Positions 32,081-40,339 of a DNA stretch of 64,000 nt are shown here, piece after piece. The DNA comes from Bacteroidota bacterium (GTDB lineage Bacteria; Bacteroidota; Bacteroidia; B-17B0; Aurantibacillaceae), in assembly GCA_947450025.1 (NCBI GenBank), contig CANFTW010000006.1:62001-126000 (forward strand). The letters run 5' to 3'. The notes beneath the pieces are model-generated. The model ran no database searches and was not told where the DNA came from. It worked only from the letters and a program-made list of their open reading frames with translations. The translations under genes and the position numbers were made by a program. How positions within the stretch are numbered: the stretch's first letter is position 1; every line of letters begins with the position of its first letter.

Positions 32081-33557
32081 TTTTTGGTTTTGGTTTATGA
32101 TTATGCACTGGTTTTTTGTGATTCGGATTTTGTGGTTTATTTTGGTTTGGATTGTTTGGCTTATTGCCAGTATTATCTGATGCCCCAGCATTTTGAGGTT
32201 TAGGTCCTTGATTTGGATTTTTAGGTTTATGGTTATGAACTGGTTTTTTTGGAGCTGAGTCTGCTGCCGAAGCTTGATTAGGATTGGCAGGCTTATTTTG
32301 ATTTGGCTTATGCTGTGGTTTTTGTTGTTGAATCGGTCTTTCTTTATTTTGTGCGCCGTCTACTTGAGGTTTTTGAGTTGCTTCACCTTGGCGCGCTGGT
32401 TTGCGATGATTATTGTGGTGTTTTGGTTTGTTATTTTTCTTTTTCAAACTATCAAAACGCGTTAACGAATCCTGCCCAACCACATTCTCATAATCAGGTT
32501 GTTTCACCACTTCTAATTCTTTGAATTGCTTAGGCTCTAATAAATCAGCAGGTTTTTGACCTTCAGCATTTAATTTAAAAATCTCTTTTGTACGAGCAAT
32601 TGATAACGGAATAAATACATCAGGCTCACTTGTATAACTCCACCAGATAATGCGTTTAAAAATATCCGTCTTTTGATGAAAGGCAAAACCTTTTTCGGTA
32701 GCTAATCTTCTATTATCTATTTCTGGAAATTCTTTTAAGGCATCCTGATAACTATCTAATTCATAGTTTAAGCAACATTTTAGTTTACCACATTGTCCGG
32801 CTAATTTTAGTGGGTTTAATGATAGCTGTTGGTAACGAGCTGCAGAGGTTGAAACAGTTCTAAAATCGTTTAACCATGTTGAACAACACAACTCTCTTCC
32901 ACAAGAACCAATGGCACCTAAACGCGCTGCTTCTTGTCTTGCTCCAATTTGGCGCATTTCAATTCGCACTTTAAATTCATCAGCCATTACTTTAATCAAT
33001 TCTCTAAAGTCAACACGGCCATCAGCAGTATAATAAAATATGGCTTTACTTTTATCGCCTTGATATTCCACATCACTAATTTTCATTTGTAAGCCTAATT
33101 TTAAAGCTAGAGTTCTGGCTTTAAACATCGTTTCAACTTCTAAGGCTTGAGCTTCGCGCCATTTATCAACATCTTGTTGCTTAGCTTTGCGATATACTTT
33201 TTTAATTTCTTCGCTTTGGTAATTAATGTTTTTCTTTTTTAACTGTAATCGAACTAATTCACCTGTAATAGACACGACGCCTATATCATGGCCAGGCGAA
33301 GATTCTGTAGCAACAATATCTCCAACATTTAAAGTTAAGTTATGAATGTTTCTGTAAAATTCTTTGCGTGAATTTTTAAATCTAATTTCAACCACATCAC
33401 ATGGGGCTTGCCCTTCAGGCAAACGCATGTTTCCTAACCAATCAAATACGTTTAGTTTATTACATCCTCCACCAGTTCCACACGAACCGTTGTTATTACA
33501 TCCTGCGGGGATTCCGCTATTTTTATCTTGCCCAGTTGAGCAACTACCACATGCCAT
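32058..33557 (-). CDS. ricT: RicT/YaaT-like PSP1-domain protein with a long low-complexity tail
   Basis: This 499-residue protein has an N-terminal Cys/Gly-rich tract (MACGSCSTGQ...CNNNGSCGTGGGC, residues 1-33). The PSP1 domain follows, with the cysteine motifs GSCGRELCCSTWLNDF (near residue 218) and GQCGKLKCCLNYE (near residue 253) that bind an iron-sulfur cluster in B. subtilis RicT. RicT helps RNase Y process mRNA there; the Bacteroidota role is unproven. From about residue 373 to the end the sequence is an Asn/Pro/Lys/Gln/His-rich tail with NPNQNKP- and HNHKPK-type repeats. The gene overlaps gldH by 23 bp. Confidence 0.85.
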   Translation of the reverse strand: MACGSCSTGQDKNSGIPAGCNNNGSCGTGGGCNKLNVFDWLGNMRLPEGQAPCDVVEIRFKNSRKEFYRNIHNLTLNVGDIVATESSPGHDIGVVSITGELVRLQLKKKNINYQSEEIKKVYRKAKQQDVDKWREAQALEVETMFKARTLALKLGLQMKISDVEYQGDKSKAIFYYTADGRVDFRELIKVMADEFKVRIEMRQIGARQEAARLGAIGSCGRELCCSTWLNDFRTVSTSAARYQQLSLNPLKLAGQCGKLKCCLNYELDSYQDALKEFPEIDNRRLATEKGFAFHQKTDIFKRIIWWSYTSEPDVFIPLSIARTKEIFKLNAEGQKPADLLEPKQFKELEVVKQPDYENVVGQDSLTRFDSLKKKNNKPKHHNNHRKPARQGEATQKPQVDGAQNKERPIQQQKPQHKPNQNKPANPNQASAADSAPKKPVHNHKPKNPNQGPKPQNAGASDNTGNKPNNPNQNKPQNPNHKKPVHNHKPKPKNDNPPSA

Positions 33558-33582
33558 ACTTTATATATATTAAGTCAACCAG

Positions 33583-33590
33583 CAAAATTA
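33583..33590 (-). promoter_or_regulatory. Predicted -7 box of ricT
   Basis: On the minus strand, TAATTTTG matches TAnnTTTG exactly. It lies about 26 nt upstream of the ricT ATG. No TTG is seen at the usual -33 distance. Confidence 0.35.
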
Positions 33591-33748
33591 ATATTACCTA
33601 TTAATTTGAGCGAAGTCGAGAACATTTAAAATCTTCCTCTAAAAAAGAGTTGCATAAATATACTTATTATTTTATTTCAATTTTTTACGCATTTAAACTT
33701 TTATAAACGATGAATGTTTTATATTTAAACTCTTTAGTTTTTAAATTT

Positions 33749-34498
33749 ATGATAGCATTTATTACAGGCGCCACTTCGGGTATAGGAAAATCGACAGCCA
33801 TTGAATTCGCAAAACATGGGTATGATTTAATTATTACAGGCAGAAGGCAAGAGCGTTTAACAGAATTAAAATCTAGTTTAATAAAAGATTATGCTATTAA
33901 AGTAATAGACCTTTGTTTTGATGTGCGAGATGAGCAACAAGTTGCAAAAGCGATAGAGGCTCTGCCATTAGAATTTAAAAACATCGATGTTTTGGTTAAT
34001 AACGCAGGTTTAGCCGCTGGATTATCTCCTATTCAAGATGGAAATTTAAATCACTGGGAACAGATGATTGATACTAATATAAAAGGGTTGTTATATATTA
34101 CTAAACATATTTCTAAGATTTTAATTGACAATAAAAAAGGGCATATTATTAATGTCGGTTCAATTGCTGGCAAAGAAGTGTATGCGAACGGGAGTGTCTA
34201 TTGCGCTACAAAGCATGCTGTGGATGCATTAAATAAAGGGATGCGAATTGATTTATTGCCTCATGGTATTCGTGTTTCGGCAGTTAATCCAGGAATGGTT
34301 GAAACCGAATTTAGTATTGTGCGCTTTGATGGCGATGAAGACCGAGCTAAAAAGGTTTATGAAAACATCGTGCCTTTAAAACCAGAAGATATTGCGGAAA
34401 CCATCTATTGGATAGCCTCTCGCCCTGCCCATGTTAATATTAATGATGTGATTATTATGCCTACGATTCAAGCTAATTCAACCACTGTCTTGCGTTAA
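33749..34498 (+). CDS. SDR-family short-chain dehydrogenase (YdfG-like)
   Basis: This 249-residue Rossmann-fold oxidoreductase has the cofactor motif FITGATSGIGKSTA and the NNAGLAAG motif. Its catalytic residues are Ser in NVGSIAGKE and Tyr-Lys in YCATKHA. The Arg in ITGRRQERL suggests NADP preference. The sequence resembles YdfG-type 3-hydroxy acid / malonic semialdehyde dehydrogenases, but the substrate cannot be fixed from sequence. I chose the ATG at 33749 (MIAFITGATSG) because the fold starts there. Confidence 0.9.
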   Translation: MIAFITGATSGIGKSTAIEFAKHGYDLIITGRRQERLTELKSSLIKDYAIKVIDLCFDVRDEQQVAKAIEALPLEFKNIDVLVNNAGLAAGLSPIQDGNLNHWEQMIDTNIKGLLYITKHISKILIDNKKGHIINVGSIAGKEVYANGSVYCATKHAVDALNKGMRIDLLPHGIRVSAVNPGMVETEFSIVRFDGDEDRAKKVYENIVPLKPEDIAETIYWIASRPAHVNINDVIIMPTIQANSTTVLR

Positions 34499-34549
34499 TC
34501 TAACTTTTAGCTTGTTAATTTTAGGGAAGTTACAGGGCAACTATGGAAA

Positions 34550-35113
34550 TCACTTTCCTTCAATCCACTTCGTTATTTTTGAAGATAGGGGGCCTTTAAA
34601 CGATAAGGCATAGTCAACTAAATAGCCATTTTCATCAATCATGTATTTTTGAAAATTCCATTTCACAGAACTACTCATCACGCCGTTTTTATCTTTACTA
34701 GTCAGCCATTTGTATATGTCGCATATACTATCGCCTTTCACATTCACTTTGTCCATCATGATAAATGAGACACCATAATTTTTAGTACAAAAGCTTTTAA
34801 TATCAGAACTATTACCAGGTTCTTGTTGCCCAAATTGGTTACATGGAAAACCAATAATCATGAAATTGCGGTCTTTGTAAGTCTCAAATAAGGTTTCTAA
34901 TTCTTTGTATTGAGGAGTGAATCCACATTTGCTTGCGGTATTGACTATCAGAAGTTTTTTGCCCTTAAAATTAGTGAAGTCTATTTCTTCGCCATCAATC
35001 GATTTAGCTTTAAATTGGTGTATTGAAGAGCTTGGTTTGCCCTTTTTATTTATAAAAGCGTAAACTAATATAGCAGAGCTTATTAAAACAAGGATAAAAA
35101 AGAATTTATTCAT
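34550..35113 (-). CDS. Glutathione peroxidase-family protein (BsaA/Gpx-like), membrane-anchored
   Basis: This 187-residue protein has an N-terminal hydrophobic segment (about residues 4-20), which may be a membrane anchor or signal. The thioredoxin-fold Gpx motifs follow: NTASKCGFTPQY with the peroxidatic Cys, GFPCNQFGQQEPG with the Gln, and VKWNFQKYMID with the Trp. It uses cysteine, not selenocysteine. Such enzymes usually reduce peroxides with thioredoxin or a related thiol. The location is probably periplasmic or inner-membrane because of the anchor. It is a single gene between convergent and divergent neighbours. Confidence 0.88.
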   Translation of the reverse strand: MNKFFFILVLISSAILVYAFINKKGKPSSSIHQFKAKSIDGEEIDFTNFKGKKLLIVNTASKCGFTPQYKELETLFETYKDRNFMIIGFPCNQFGQQEPGNSSDIKSFCTKNYGVSFIMMDKVNVKGDSICDIYKWLTSKDKNGVMSSSVKWNFQKYMIDENGYLVDYALSFKGPLSSKITKWIEGK

Positions 35114-35139
35114 AGGGTATATATATTGAGTGAATGAGT

Positions 35140-35169
35140 TTGATATTTAATTAATTAGTCTTACGTTTA
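35140..35169 (+). promoter_or_regulatory. Predicted promoter of the CHU_C surface protein gene at 35193
   Basis: TTG (35140-35142), a 19-nt spacer and TACGTTTA (35162-35169, one mismatch from TAnnTTTG). The -7 box overlaps an in-frame upstream ATG at 35169, which supports the ATG at 35193 as the start. Confidence 0.5.
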
Positions 35170-35192
35170 TGTACTTAATAAACATTAACTAT

Positions 35193-38100
35193 ATGACAAA
35201 GTTTAAATTACTTTTTGTGATGATCATGTCTTGCATTTTTGCGTCAGCACAAACAATCTTAATTACTGAACAAAATTACCAAAATTTAAAAGCAACTGGG
35301 CAATTAATGCCAAAAGCTAATTATAAATTTATAAATAGTCAAAGTAATATTAGTCAAGGCAATACCCAAGAAATTAGCCATAGCCCTGTTTTTAATGTAT
35401 CTTCAGCTAAAACTAACACAACAAATTCTTGTCAGTGTATGATGCCAGTTGATCCTACGTTTACAATTGTGCCTATTACATCAGGAACTGCTCCTCAATA
35501 CAGAAATGATGATGGTTCCACAGCAGTTATTCCACTAGGATTTAACTTTTGTTTTTATGGAACAACTTATACGTCTTGTTATATTAATAACAATGGTAAT
35601 ATCTCATTTGGAAGTCCATATTCAACTTTTAGTTCTAATCCTTTCCCTGATCCTAGTTTTGTGATGGTTGCACCATTTTGGGGTGATGTTGATACACGCA
35701 ATACATCCAGTGGTTTGCCATATTATAAGAAAACAGCAACCTCTTTAATAGTAAAATGGAGCAACGTCGGATATTATAGCTCCATGGCCGATAAATTAAA
35801 TGATTTCCAATTAATCATTACCGATGGTACAGACCCTATTTTGCCTAATGGAAATAATATAGCATTTTGTTATGGAGATATGCAATGGACAACAGGCTCT
35901 GCTTCTCAAGGTGTCAATGGTTTTGGAGGTATTCCTTCAACAGTTGGTGTAAATAAAGGCGATGGAACAAACTTCATTCAAATTGGCCGTTTTGATCAAG
36001 CAGGAGCATCTTATGATGGACCTTATGGATTAAATGATGGTGTATCTTTTTTAGATTACAAATCTTATTTCTTTAACACTTGTGGTACAAATAATAATCT
36101 ACCTCCAATCGTTCAAGATGCTACAGGTGGTGGATCTGCTTGTGGGGATACTATTAAGATATGTGCTTTGGGAGATACGTTAGTTTATACAACAACATTT
36201 TTAGCTCCAGAGAGTAATCAAACCATATCTATTAATGGAAGCGCTCCAACTTTAGGAGGCAGTTTCCAACCTTTAGGAGTTACAACAAGTACAGCGGGCA
36301 CAACAACTTATGCTTGGATGGTCGTAGCAAGTCCTTCTGTAACTGGAGTTCATACAGTGATTGTAACCGGAACAGATAATGGAACACCACCTTTATCTTC
36401 TTCTGCCACTTATTATATACAAATTTTAAATTTAGCGGTGCCTCAGCCTACATTAGTAACTTCTCCATCAGGAACGGTTTGTGCAACGCCAGGAGCTACA
36501 TTAACATTAGCAAATTGCTCAGCTTATGACAATGTTTATTGGAGTAATGGTTCGAGTGGCTGCTCAACAATAGCCAACTCAACAGGCGTTTACTTTGTAA
36601 CTGTTAAAAAAACAGGGTGTTTTAAATCTTCATCAGATACGATTCAAGTATTTCCTAATCCGGTTCCAGTAGTATTTGGCCCTTTAAATTATTGTTCTCC
36701 GGCAACTAGCACAACTTTATCACTAAATGCTCCAGCGGCAGGTATGGCAGCATATTCAAGCTATACTTGGTCTCCAAGTGCTATAAATACGCCTACAGCA
36801 TCTATTACAAGTGGTGTTAATACCGTTACAGTTACAGATGTGAATGGTTGTTCAGGATCTACCACATTTACTGTTTCGTCTTCGGCTCCTACAGTTAGTA
36901 TTGCAGCGTCACCCTCGTCTATTTGTGGGGCAGGCTCGTCAACTCTTACAGCTTCTATCTCAGGAGCTACTAGTTATAGTTGGTCAAATGGGGCAACCAC
37001 TCAAACTACATCGGTTAATGTTAGCGGGGTATACTCTGTCACGGTTACGGCTAATAGTTGTGTCGCAACAAAATCAATTAATGTTGTGATTAGTCCCACA
37101 CCCACTGTAACAATTCCATCTTCTGCAGGGATGTGTTCAGGGGCTAGTGCAATCGTTGGCGTGACTTCATTCTCACCAACAGGTGCATACACTTATACAT
37201 GGAGTAATGGTTCAAATGCAAGTTCAGTAAGTATTTCAACTACGACTGTTTTAACTTTGCAAGTGACTAATGTCGCTTCAGGTTGCGTGAGTTCGATTTC
37301 TAATTCATGTTCAGTAGTTGCAGCTGCTAATCCAACGGTGTCATTATCAAGTACAGCTATTATCTTTTGTAATGGAGCCAATGCTACTTTAACACCAACT
37401 GTTTCGGGAGGCACGCCAAGCTATTCCTATTCTTGGACACCATCTGTTTTAGGAACGTCGTCAACAGCAACAACTTCTACTGCAGCTGTTTACACGGTAT
37501 TAGTGACTGATCAAAATTTATGCAAGGGTACAGCAACAGTTACCACAGTAAAATCAAGTCCTTCGGTTAGTTTATCATCACCAGATTATACTATTTGTCC
37601 AGGTGAATGCTCAGAAATTACAGCTGCAGCAATTTCTTCATATACGCCATTTGCTTATGTTTGGTCAAATAGTGGAAATTATGTAAGTGATTCAACTTTA
37701 GCTTGCATTGCAGGCCCAGTTTCAGTCATCTTTACAGATGCGGCAGGATGCGCTGCTTCATCTACGGTGACTGTTTATAACGATATTGTTCCAGTAGCAA
37801 GTTACACAGCAACGCCTCCTTCTCCAGTTACTCCTGGTCAACTGATTGATTTTACGAATACTTCAACCATTTCGTCAGGTACAATTACTAGTGCGGTTTG
37901 GTATTTCGGAGATGGTAATGGTGCAAGCGGAAACAATGTAAATCATAGTTACTCAACTTCTGGAACTTATCCTGTGGTTTTAGTTGTAACTGGATCAAAT
38001 GGTTGTATGGATACAATTTCCACAAATTATGTGGTAGATGCTATAATTGAGTTGCCAAATGTATTTACTCCTAACGGTGATAACGCAAATGATTATCTAA

Positions 38101-38297
38101 AATTCAAGAATTTAGAGGTGTTTAAGAGTAATAACTTAACAATTTTTAACCGTTGGGGTAAGAAGATATACGAACAAGAAAATTACAAAAATGATTGGAA
38201 CGGTTCCGGATTCAATGATGGCACGTATTTTTTTATTTTAGAGGTTCCTGATGCAACACCAAAAACCTATAAAGGCTACGTTCAATTAATACGATAA
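35193..38297 (+). CDS. Large T9SS/gliding-associated surface protein (nidogen-like, PKD and CHU_C domains)
   Basis: This protein of about 1034 residues begins with the signal peptide MTKFKLLFVMIMSCIFASAQT. A nidogen-like segment follows (about residues 95-280: FNFCFYGTTYTSCYINNNGNISFG, VMVAPFWGDVDTRN). Several Ig/SprB-like repeats come next (about 420-870, with the SYSWSNGATTQTT and YTYTWSNGSN pattern), then a PKD domain (near 875-950, WYFGDGNGASGNN). The last 85 residues are a CHU_C domain (LPNVFTPNGDNANDYL, NRWGKKIYEQENY). It is likely an exported adhesin or envelope protein. Its partner is unknown, and no PorP/SprF gene is adjacent. Confidence 0.85.
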   Translation: MTKFKLLFVMIMSCIFASAQTILITEQNYQNLKATGQLMPKANYKFINSQSNISQGNTQEISHSPVFNVSSAKTNTTNSCQCMMPVDPTFTIVPITSGTAPQYRNDDGSTAVIPLGFNFCFYGTTYTSCYINNNGNISFGSPYSTFSSNPFPDPSFVMVAPFWGDVDTRNTSSGLPYYKKTATSLIVKWSNVGYYSSMADKLNDFQLIITDGTDPILPNGNNIAFCYGDMQWTTGSASQGVNGFGGIPSTVGVNKGDGTNFIQIGRFDQAGASYDGPYGLNDGVSFLDYKSYFFNTCGTNNNLPPIVQDATGGGSACGDTIKICALGDTLVYTTTFLAPESNQTISINGSAPTLGGSFQPLGVTTSTAGTTTYAWMVVASPSVTGVHTVIVTGTDNGTPPLSSSATYYIQILNLAVPQPTLVTSPSGTVCATPGATLTLANCSAYDNVYWSNGSSGCSTIANSTGVYFVTVKKTGCFKSSSDTIQVFPNPVPVVFGPLNYCSPATSTTLSLNAPAAGMAAYSSYTWSPSAINTPTASITSGVNTVTVTDVNGCSGSTTFTVSSSAPTVSIAASPSSICGAGSSTLTASISGATSYSWSNGATTQTTSVNVSGVYSVTVTANSCVATKSINVVISPTPTVTIPSSAGMCSGASAIVGVTSFSPTGAYTYTWSNGSNASSVSISTTTVLTLQVTNVASGCVSSISNSCSVVAAANPTVSLSSTAIIFCNGANATLTPTVSGGTPSYSYSWTPSVLGTSSTATTSTAAVYTVLVTDQNLCKGTATVTTVKSSPSVSLSSPDYTICPGECSEITAAAISSYTPFAYVWSNSGNYVSDSTLACIAGPVSVIFTDAAGCAASSTVTVYNDIVPVASYTATPPSPVTPGQLIDFTNTSTISSGTITSAVWYFGDGNGASGNNVNHSYSTSGTYPVVLVVTGSNGCMDTISTNYVVDAIIELPNVFTPNGDNANDYLKFKNLEVFKSNNLTIFNRWGKKIYEQENYKNDWNGSGFNDGTYFFILEVPDATPKTYKGYVQLIR

Positions 38298-38299
38298 AA

Positions 38300-38330
38300 T
38301 TGTGATTTTCAGTTATAGAGCGTAAATTTA
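38300..38330 (+). promoter_or_regulatory. Predicted ccmB-cluster promoter with palindromic -7 region
   Basis: TTG (38300-38302), a 20-nt spacer and TAAATTTA (38323-38330). The -7 box sits inside a perfect 12-bp palindrome, CGTAAATTTACG (38321-38332). The ATG at 38338 follows within 8 nt of it, so the mRNA would be nearly leaderless. Confidence 0.45.
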
Positions 38331-38337
38331 CGCCTTC

Positions 38338-38997
38338 ATGAAAAGCCAATTACTATCTCAGTTAATCAAGAAAGAATTTTTATTAGAATTCCGGCAAAAA
38401 TCAACCCTTGCCGGAATTTTAGTTTATATTGTGGCTACAGTTTTTATTTCAGCATTATCTTTTAAAAAAATTATTCATCCTACAGTATGGAATGCCTTAT
38501 TTTGGACCATCTTCATGTTTATTTCCGTTAATGTATCCAGTAAAAGTTTTATGCAGGAAACTAAAGGAAAAGGCTTGTATAATTATTTGTACTACAATCC
38601 TCGTCAATTTATTTTAAGTAAAATCATTTATAATATGATGTTAATGGCCGTTTTAAGCCTATTAACGTTTTTCTTTTATTCTTGGTTTGTGGGAAACATG
38701 GTGCAAGATATCGCTATGTTTTTATTGGCCTTGATTTTTAGTTCTTCAGCATTTTCGGGTGTTTTAAGTTTAATGAGTGCTATTGCTTCAAAGGCAAACA
38801 ATAATATTAGTTTAATGGCTATCTTAAGTTTTCCTGTTTTAATGCCCTTGCTACTAGTTTCTGTCAAGTTAAGTAAACATGCAATCGATGGATTAGCTTG
38901 GAGTGTTAGCTATAAGTATTTGTTAATTTTAATTATGCTTAATTTTATAGTGGTTGCATTGGCTACATTATTATTTAATTACCTTTGGAAAGAATAA
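38338..38997 (+). CDS. ccmB: Cytochrome c maturation protein CcmB (haem-exporter membrane subunit)
   Basis: This 219-residue protein has six predicted transmembrane helices and the CcmB-like segments KKEFLLEFRQKSTLAG and MQETKGKGLYNYLYYNPRQFILSK. In System I cytochrome c maturation, CcmB with the ATPase CcmA drives release of haem-loaded CcmE from CcmC. It is the first gene of a ccmB-ccmC-ccmD-ccmE-ccmF run. No CcmA gene lies next to it in this window. Confidence 0.88.
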   Translation: MKSQLLSQLIKKEFLLEFRQKSTLAGILVYIVATVFISALSFKKIIHPTVWNALFWTIFMFISVNVSSKSFMQETKGKGLYNYLYYNPRQFILSKIIYNMMLMAVLSLLTFFFYSWFVGNMVQDIAMFLLALIFSSSAFSGVLSLMSAIASKANNNISLMAILSFPVLMPLLLVSVKLSKHAIDGLAWSVSYKYLLILIMLNFIVVALATLLFNYLWKE

Positions 38998-39004
38998 AAT
39001 TGAT

Positions 39005-39667
39005 ATGATTAAATGGTGGAAAATACTCTCGGCACTTTTAATCCTTTACACGTTAGTGTTAGGAATGTTAGGCCCTGTTCCTCATTTAAATATTTTACAT
39101 GAGACTATTCGTAATGTGTATTATCATGTGCCTATTTGGTTTGCTATGTTGTTTCAAATGGGATATTCTGTAGTTTATGCTATTAAAAATTTATCTAAAA
39201 ACGATATTGAAACAGATATTATCAGTAACCAAGCCGCGCAAACAGGATTATTTTTTGCCTTACCAGGATTGTTAACAGGTTGCATGTGGGCGAAGTTTAC
39301 CTGGGGTACTTGGTGGACTTTCCAAGACCCTAAACTAAATGGTGTGGCGATAGCTGTATTAATTTATTTGGCTTATTTTATTTTAAGAAGTTCAATTGAC
39401 GATGAGCAAAAGAGAGCTCGAATAGCAGGAGTATATAATATTTTTGCATTTGTTATGATGTTTGTATTTATTATGATTTTACCTCGTTTAACAGATTCAT
39501 TACACCCTGGAAATGGCGGTAATCCTGCGTTTGCCAAATATGATTTAGATAGTCATATGCGGATGGTGTTTTATCCAGCTGTCATTGGTTGGGTGTTATT
39601 AAGCCTTTGGATATTAGACATCAAAAAACGTTTAGCCATTTTAACTCATAAAGAAAATGAACAATAA
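39005..39667 (+). CDS. ccmC: CcmC/CcsA-type haem-handling protein
   Basis: This membrane protein of about 220 residues has six helices and the tryptophan-rich haem-binding motif FTWGTWWTFQDPK. Likely axial histidines lie in NVYYHVPIWF and DSLHPGNGG, as in CcmC, the haem donor to CcmE. I chose the ATG at 39005 (MIKWWKILSALL), just after the ccmB stop (38997). In-frame upstream codons lie inside ccmB. The gene is followed by ccmD with an 11-bp overlap. Confidence 0.88.
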   Translation: MIKWWKILSALLILYTLVLGMLGPVPHLNILHETIRNVYYHVPIWFAMLFQMGYSVVYAIKNLSKNDIETDIISNQAAQTGLFFALPGLLTGCMWAKFTWGTWWTFQDPKLNGVAIAVLIYLAYFILRSSIDDEQKRARIAGVYNIFAFVMMFVFIMILPRLTDSLHPGNGGNPAFAKYDLDSHMRMVFYPAVIGWVLLSLWILDIKKRLAILTHKENEQ

Positions 39668-39869
39668 AATAATTTTATTCTTAGTTAGTTTTTTAATTCC
39701 ATTTTTGGGTCAAGCACAAGATATGGTTGCACCAGAGATGGCAGATACCTTTAGAAGTGAAGGAAAAATTTATGTTGTGATTGCCGTATTAGCTATTGCA
39801 TTTACGTGTATTATTGGATACCTTATTTATATCGATATCAAATTGAAAAAATTAGAGAATAAAAAATAA
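39657..39869 (+). CDS. ccmD: CcmD-family small protein
   Basis: This 70-residue protein has a signal-like hydrophobic N-terminus, the PEMADTFRSEGKIYVVIAVLAIA segment and one transmembrane helix (about residues 35-57), followed by a charged tail DIKLKKLENKK. This matches Bacteroidota CcmD, a small helper that holds CcmC/CcmE together. It overlaps ccmC by 11 bp. Confidence 0.8.
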   Translation: MNNKIILFLVSFLIPFLGQAQDMVAPEMADTFRSEGKIYVVIAVLAIAFTCIIGYLIYIDIKLKKLENKK

Positions 39870-39876
39870 AAAAAGT

Positions 39877-39908
39877 TTTTCCCTTTCTTTTTTATTTGAA
39901 GGGAAAGG
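39877..39908 (+). terminator. Weak hairpin between ccmD and ccmE
   Basis: TTCCCTT / AAGGGAA (39879-39885 with 39899-39905) with a 13-nt loop lies between ccmD and ccmE. It may tune readthrough, and is too weak to be called a full terminator. Confidence 0.3.
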
Positions 39909-39926
39909 AATTTGAAAAAAAATACC

Positions 39927-40310
39927 ATGAAAAAAATACATATATTAGGAATAGTTGTAATTGCAGTAGCCATTGGAGTGATTTTTACATCGCTTCAAAG
40001 TAGCGCAACCTATTCGGATTTTGCAGAAGCTTCTGCAAATCCAGATACGGAGTATCATGTGGTGGGTAAATTAAATAAAACAGCACCGATTCAATATGAT
40101 CCAAAAATCAACGCCGATGAATGTTCATTTATGATGATTGATAATAAAGGTATTGAAAAGAAAGTGGTTCTTCATAAAAGTGTTCCTCAAGATTTTGCAA
40201 AGTCTGAACAGATTGTGTTAATCGGAAAAATGGAAGGAAATGAATTTCATGCAGATGAAATTTTAATGAAATGTCCTAGTAAATACAATGATGGGAAACC
40301 ACAAGCTTAA
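39927..40310 (+). CDS. ccmE: Cytochrome c maturation haem chaperone CcmE, CxxxY type
   Basis: This protein of about 127 residues has a transmembrane anchor (about residues 5-22), then the OB-fold domain of CcmE (AEASANPDTEYHVVGKLNKT, CSFMMIDNKGIEKKVVLHKSVPQDF, IVLIGKMEGNEFHADEIL). Canonical CcmE binds haem covalently through a His in an HxxxY motif. Here the equivalent segment reads KCPSKY, giving C116xxxY120. CcmE proteins with cysteine at this position are known from Desulfovibrio and archaea. I chose the ATG at 39927 over a TTG 15 bp upstream. Confidence 0.88.
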   Translation: MKKIHILGIVVIAVAIGVIFTSLQSSATYSDFAEASANPDTEYHVVGKLNKTAPIQYDPKINADECSFMMIDNKGIEKKVVLHKSVPQDFAKSEQIVLIGKMEGNEFHADEILMKCPSKYNDGKPQA

Positions 40311-40339
40311 TCAAACGATAACTACTTAATTTAAAATCA

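Noticed and set aside
32080-32191. Longer GldH N-terminus starting at 32191
   Set aside because: The extension lies inside ricT, is Gln/Asn/Ile-rich antisense-like sequence, and lacks a signal; the lipobox form starts at 32080.
31905-32524. Several plus-strand open frames across gldH and ricT
   Set aside because: They lie antisense to real genes with good domain matches and are Phe/Val/Leu/Trp-rich shadows of the Asn/Lys/Pro/Gln tail.
34550-35113. Selenocysteine glutathione peroxidase
   Set aside because: The active-site codon is a normal Cys codon, with no in-frame TGA.
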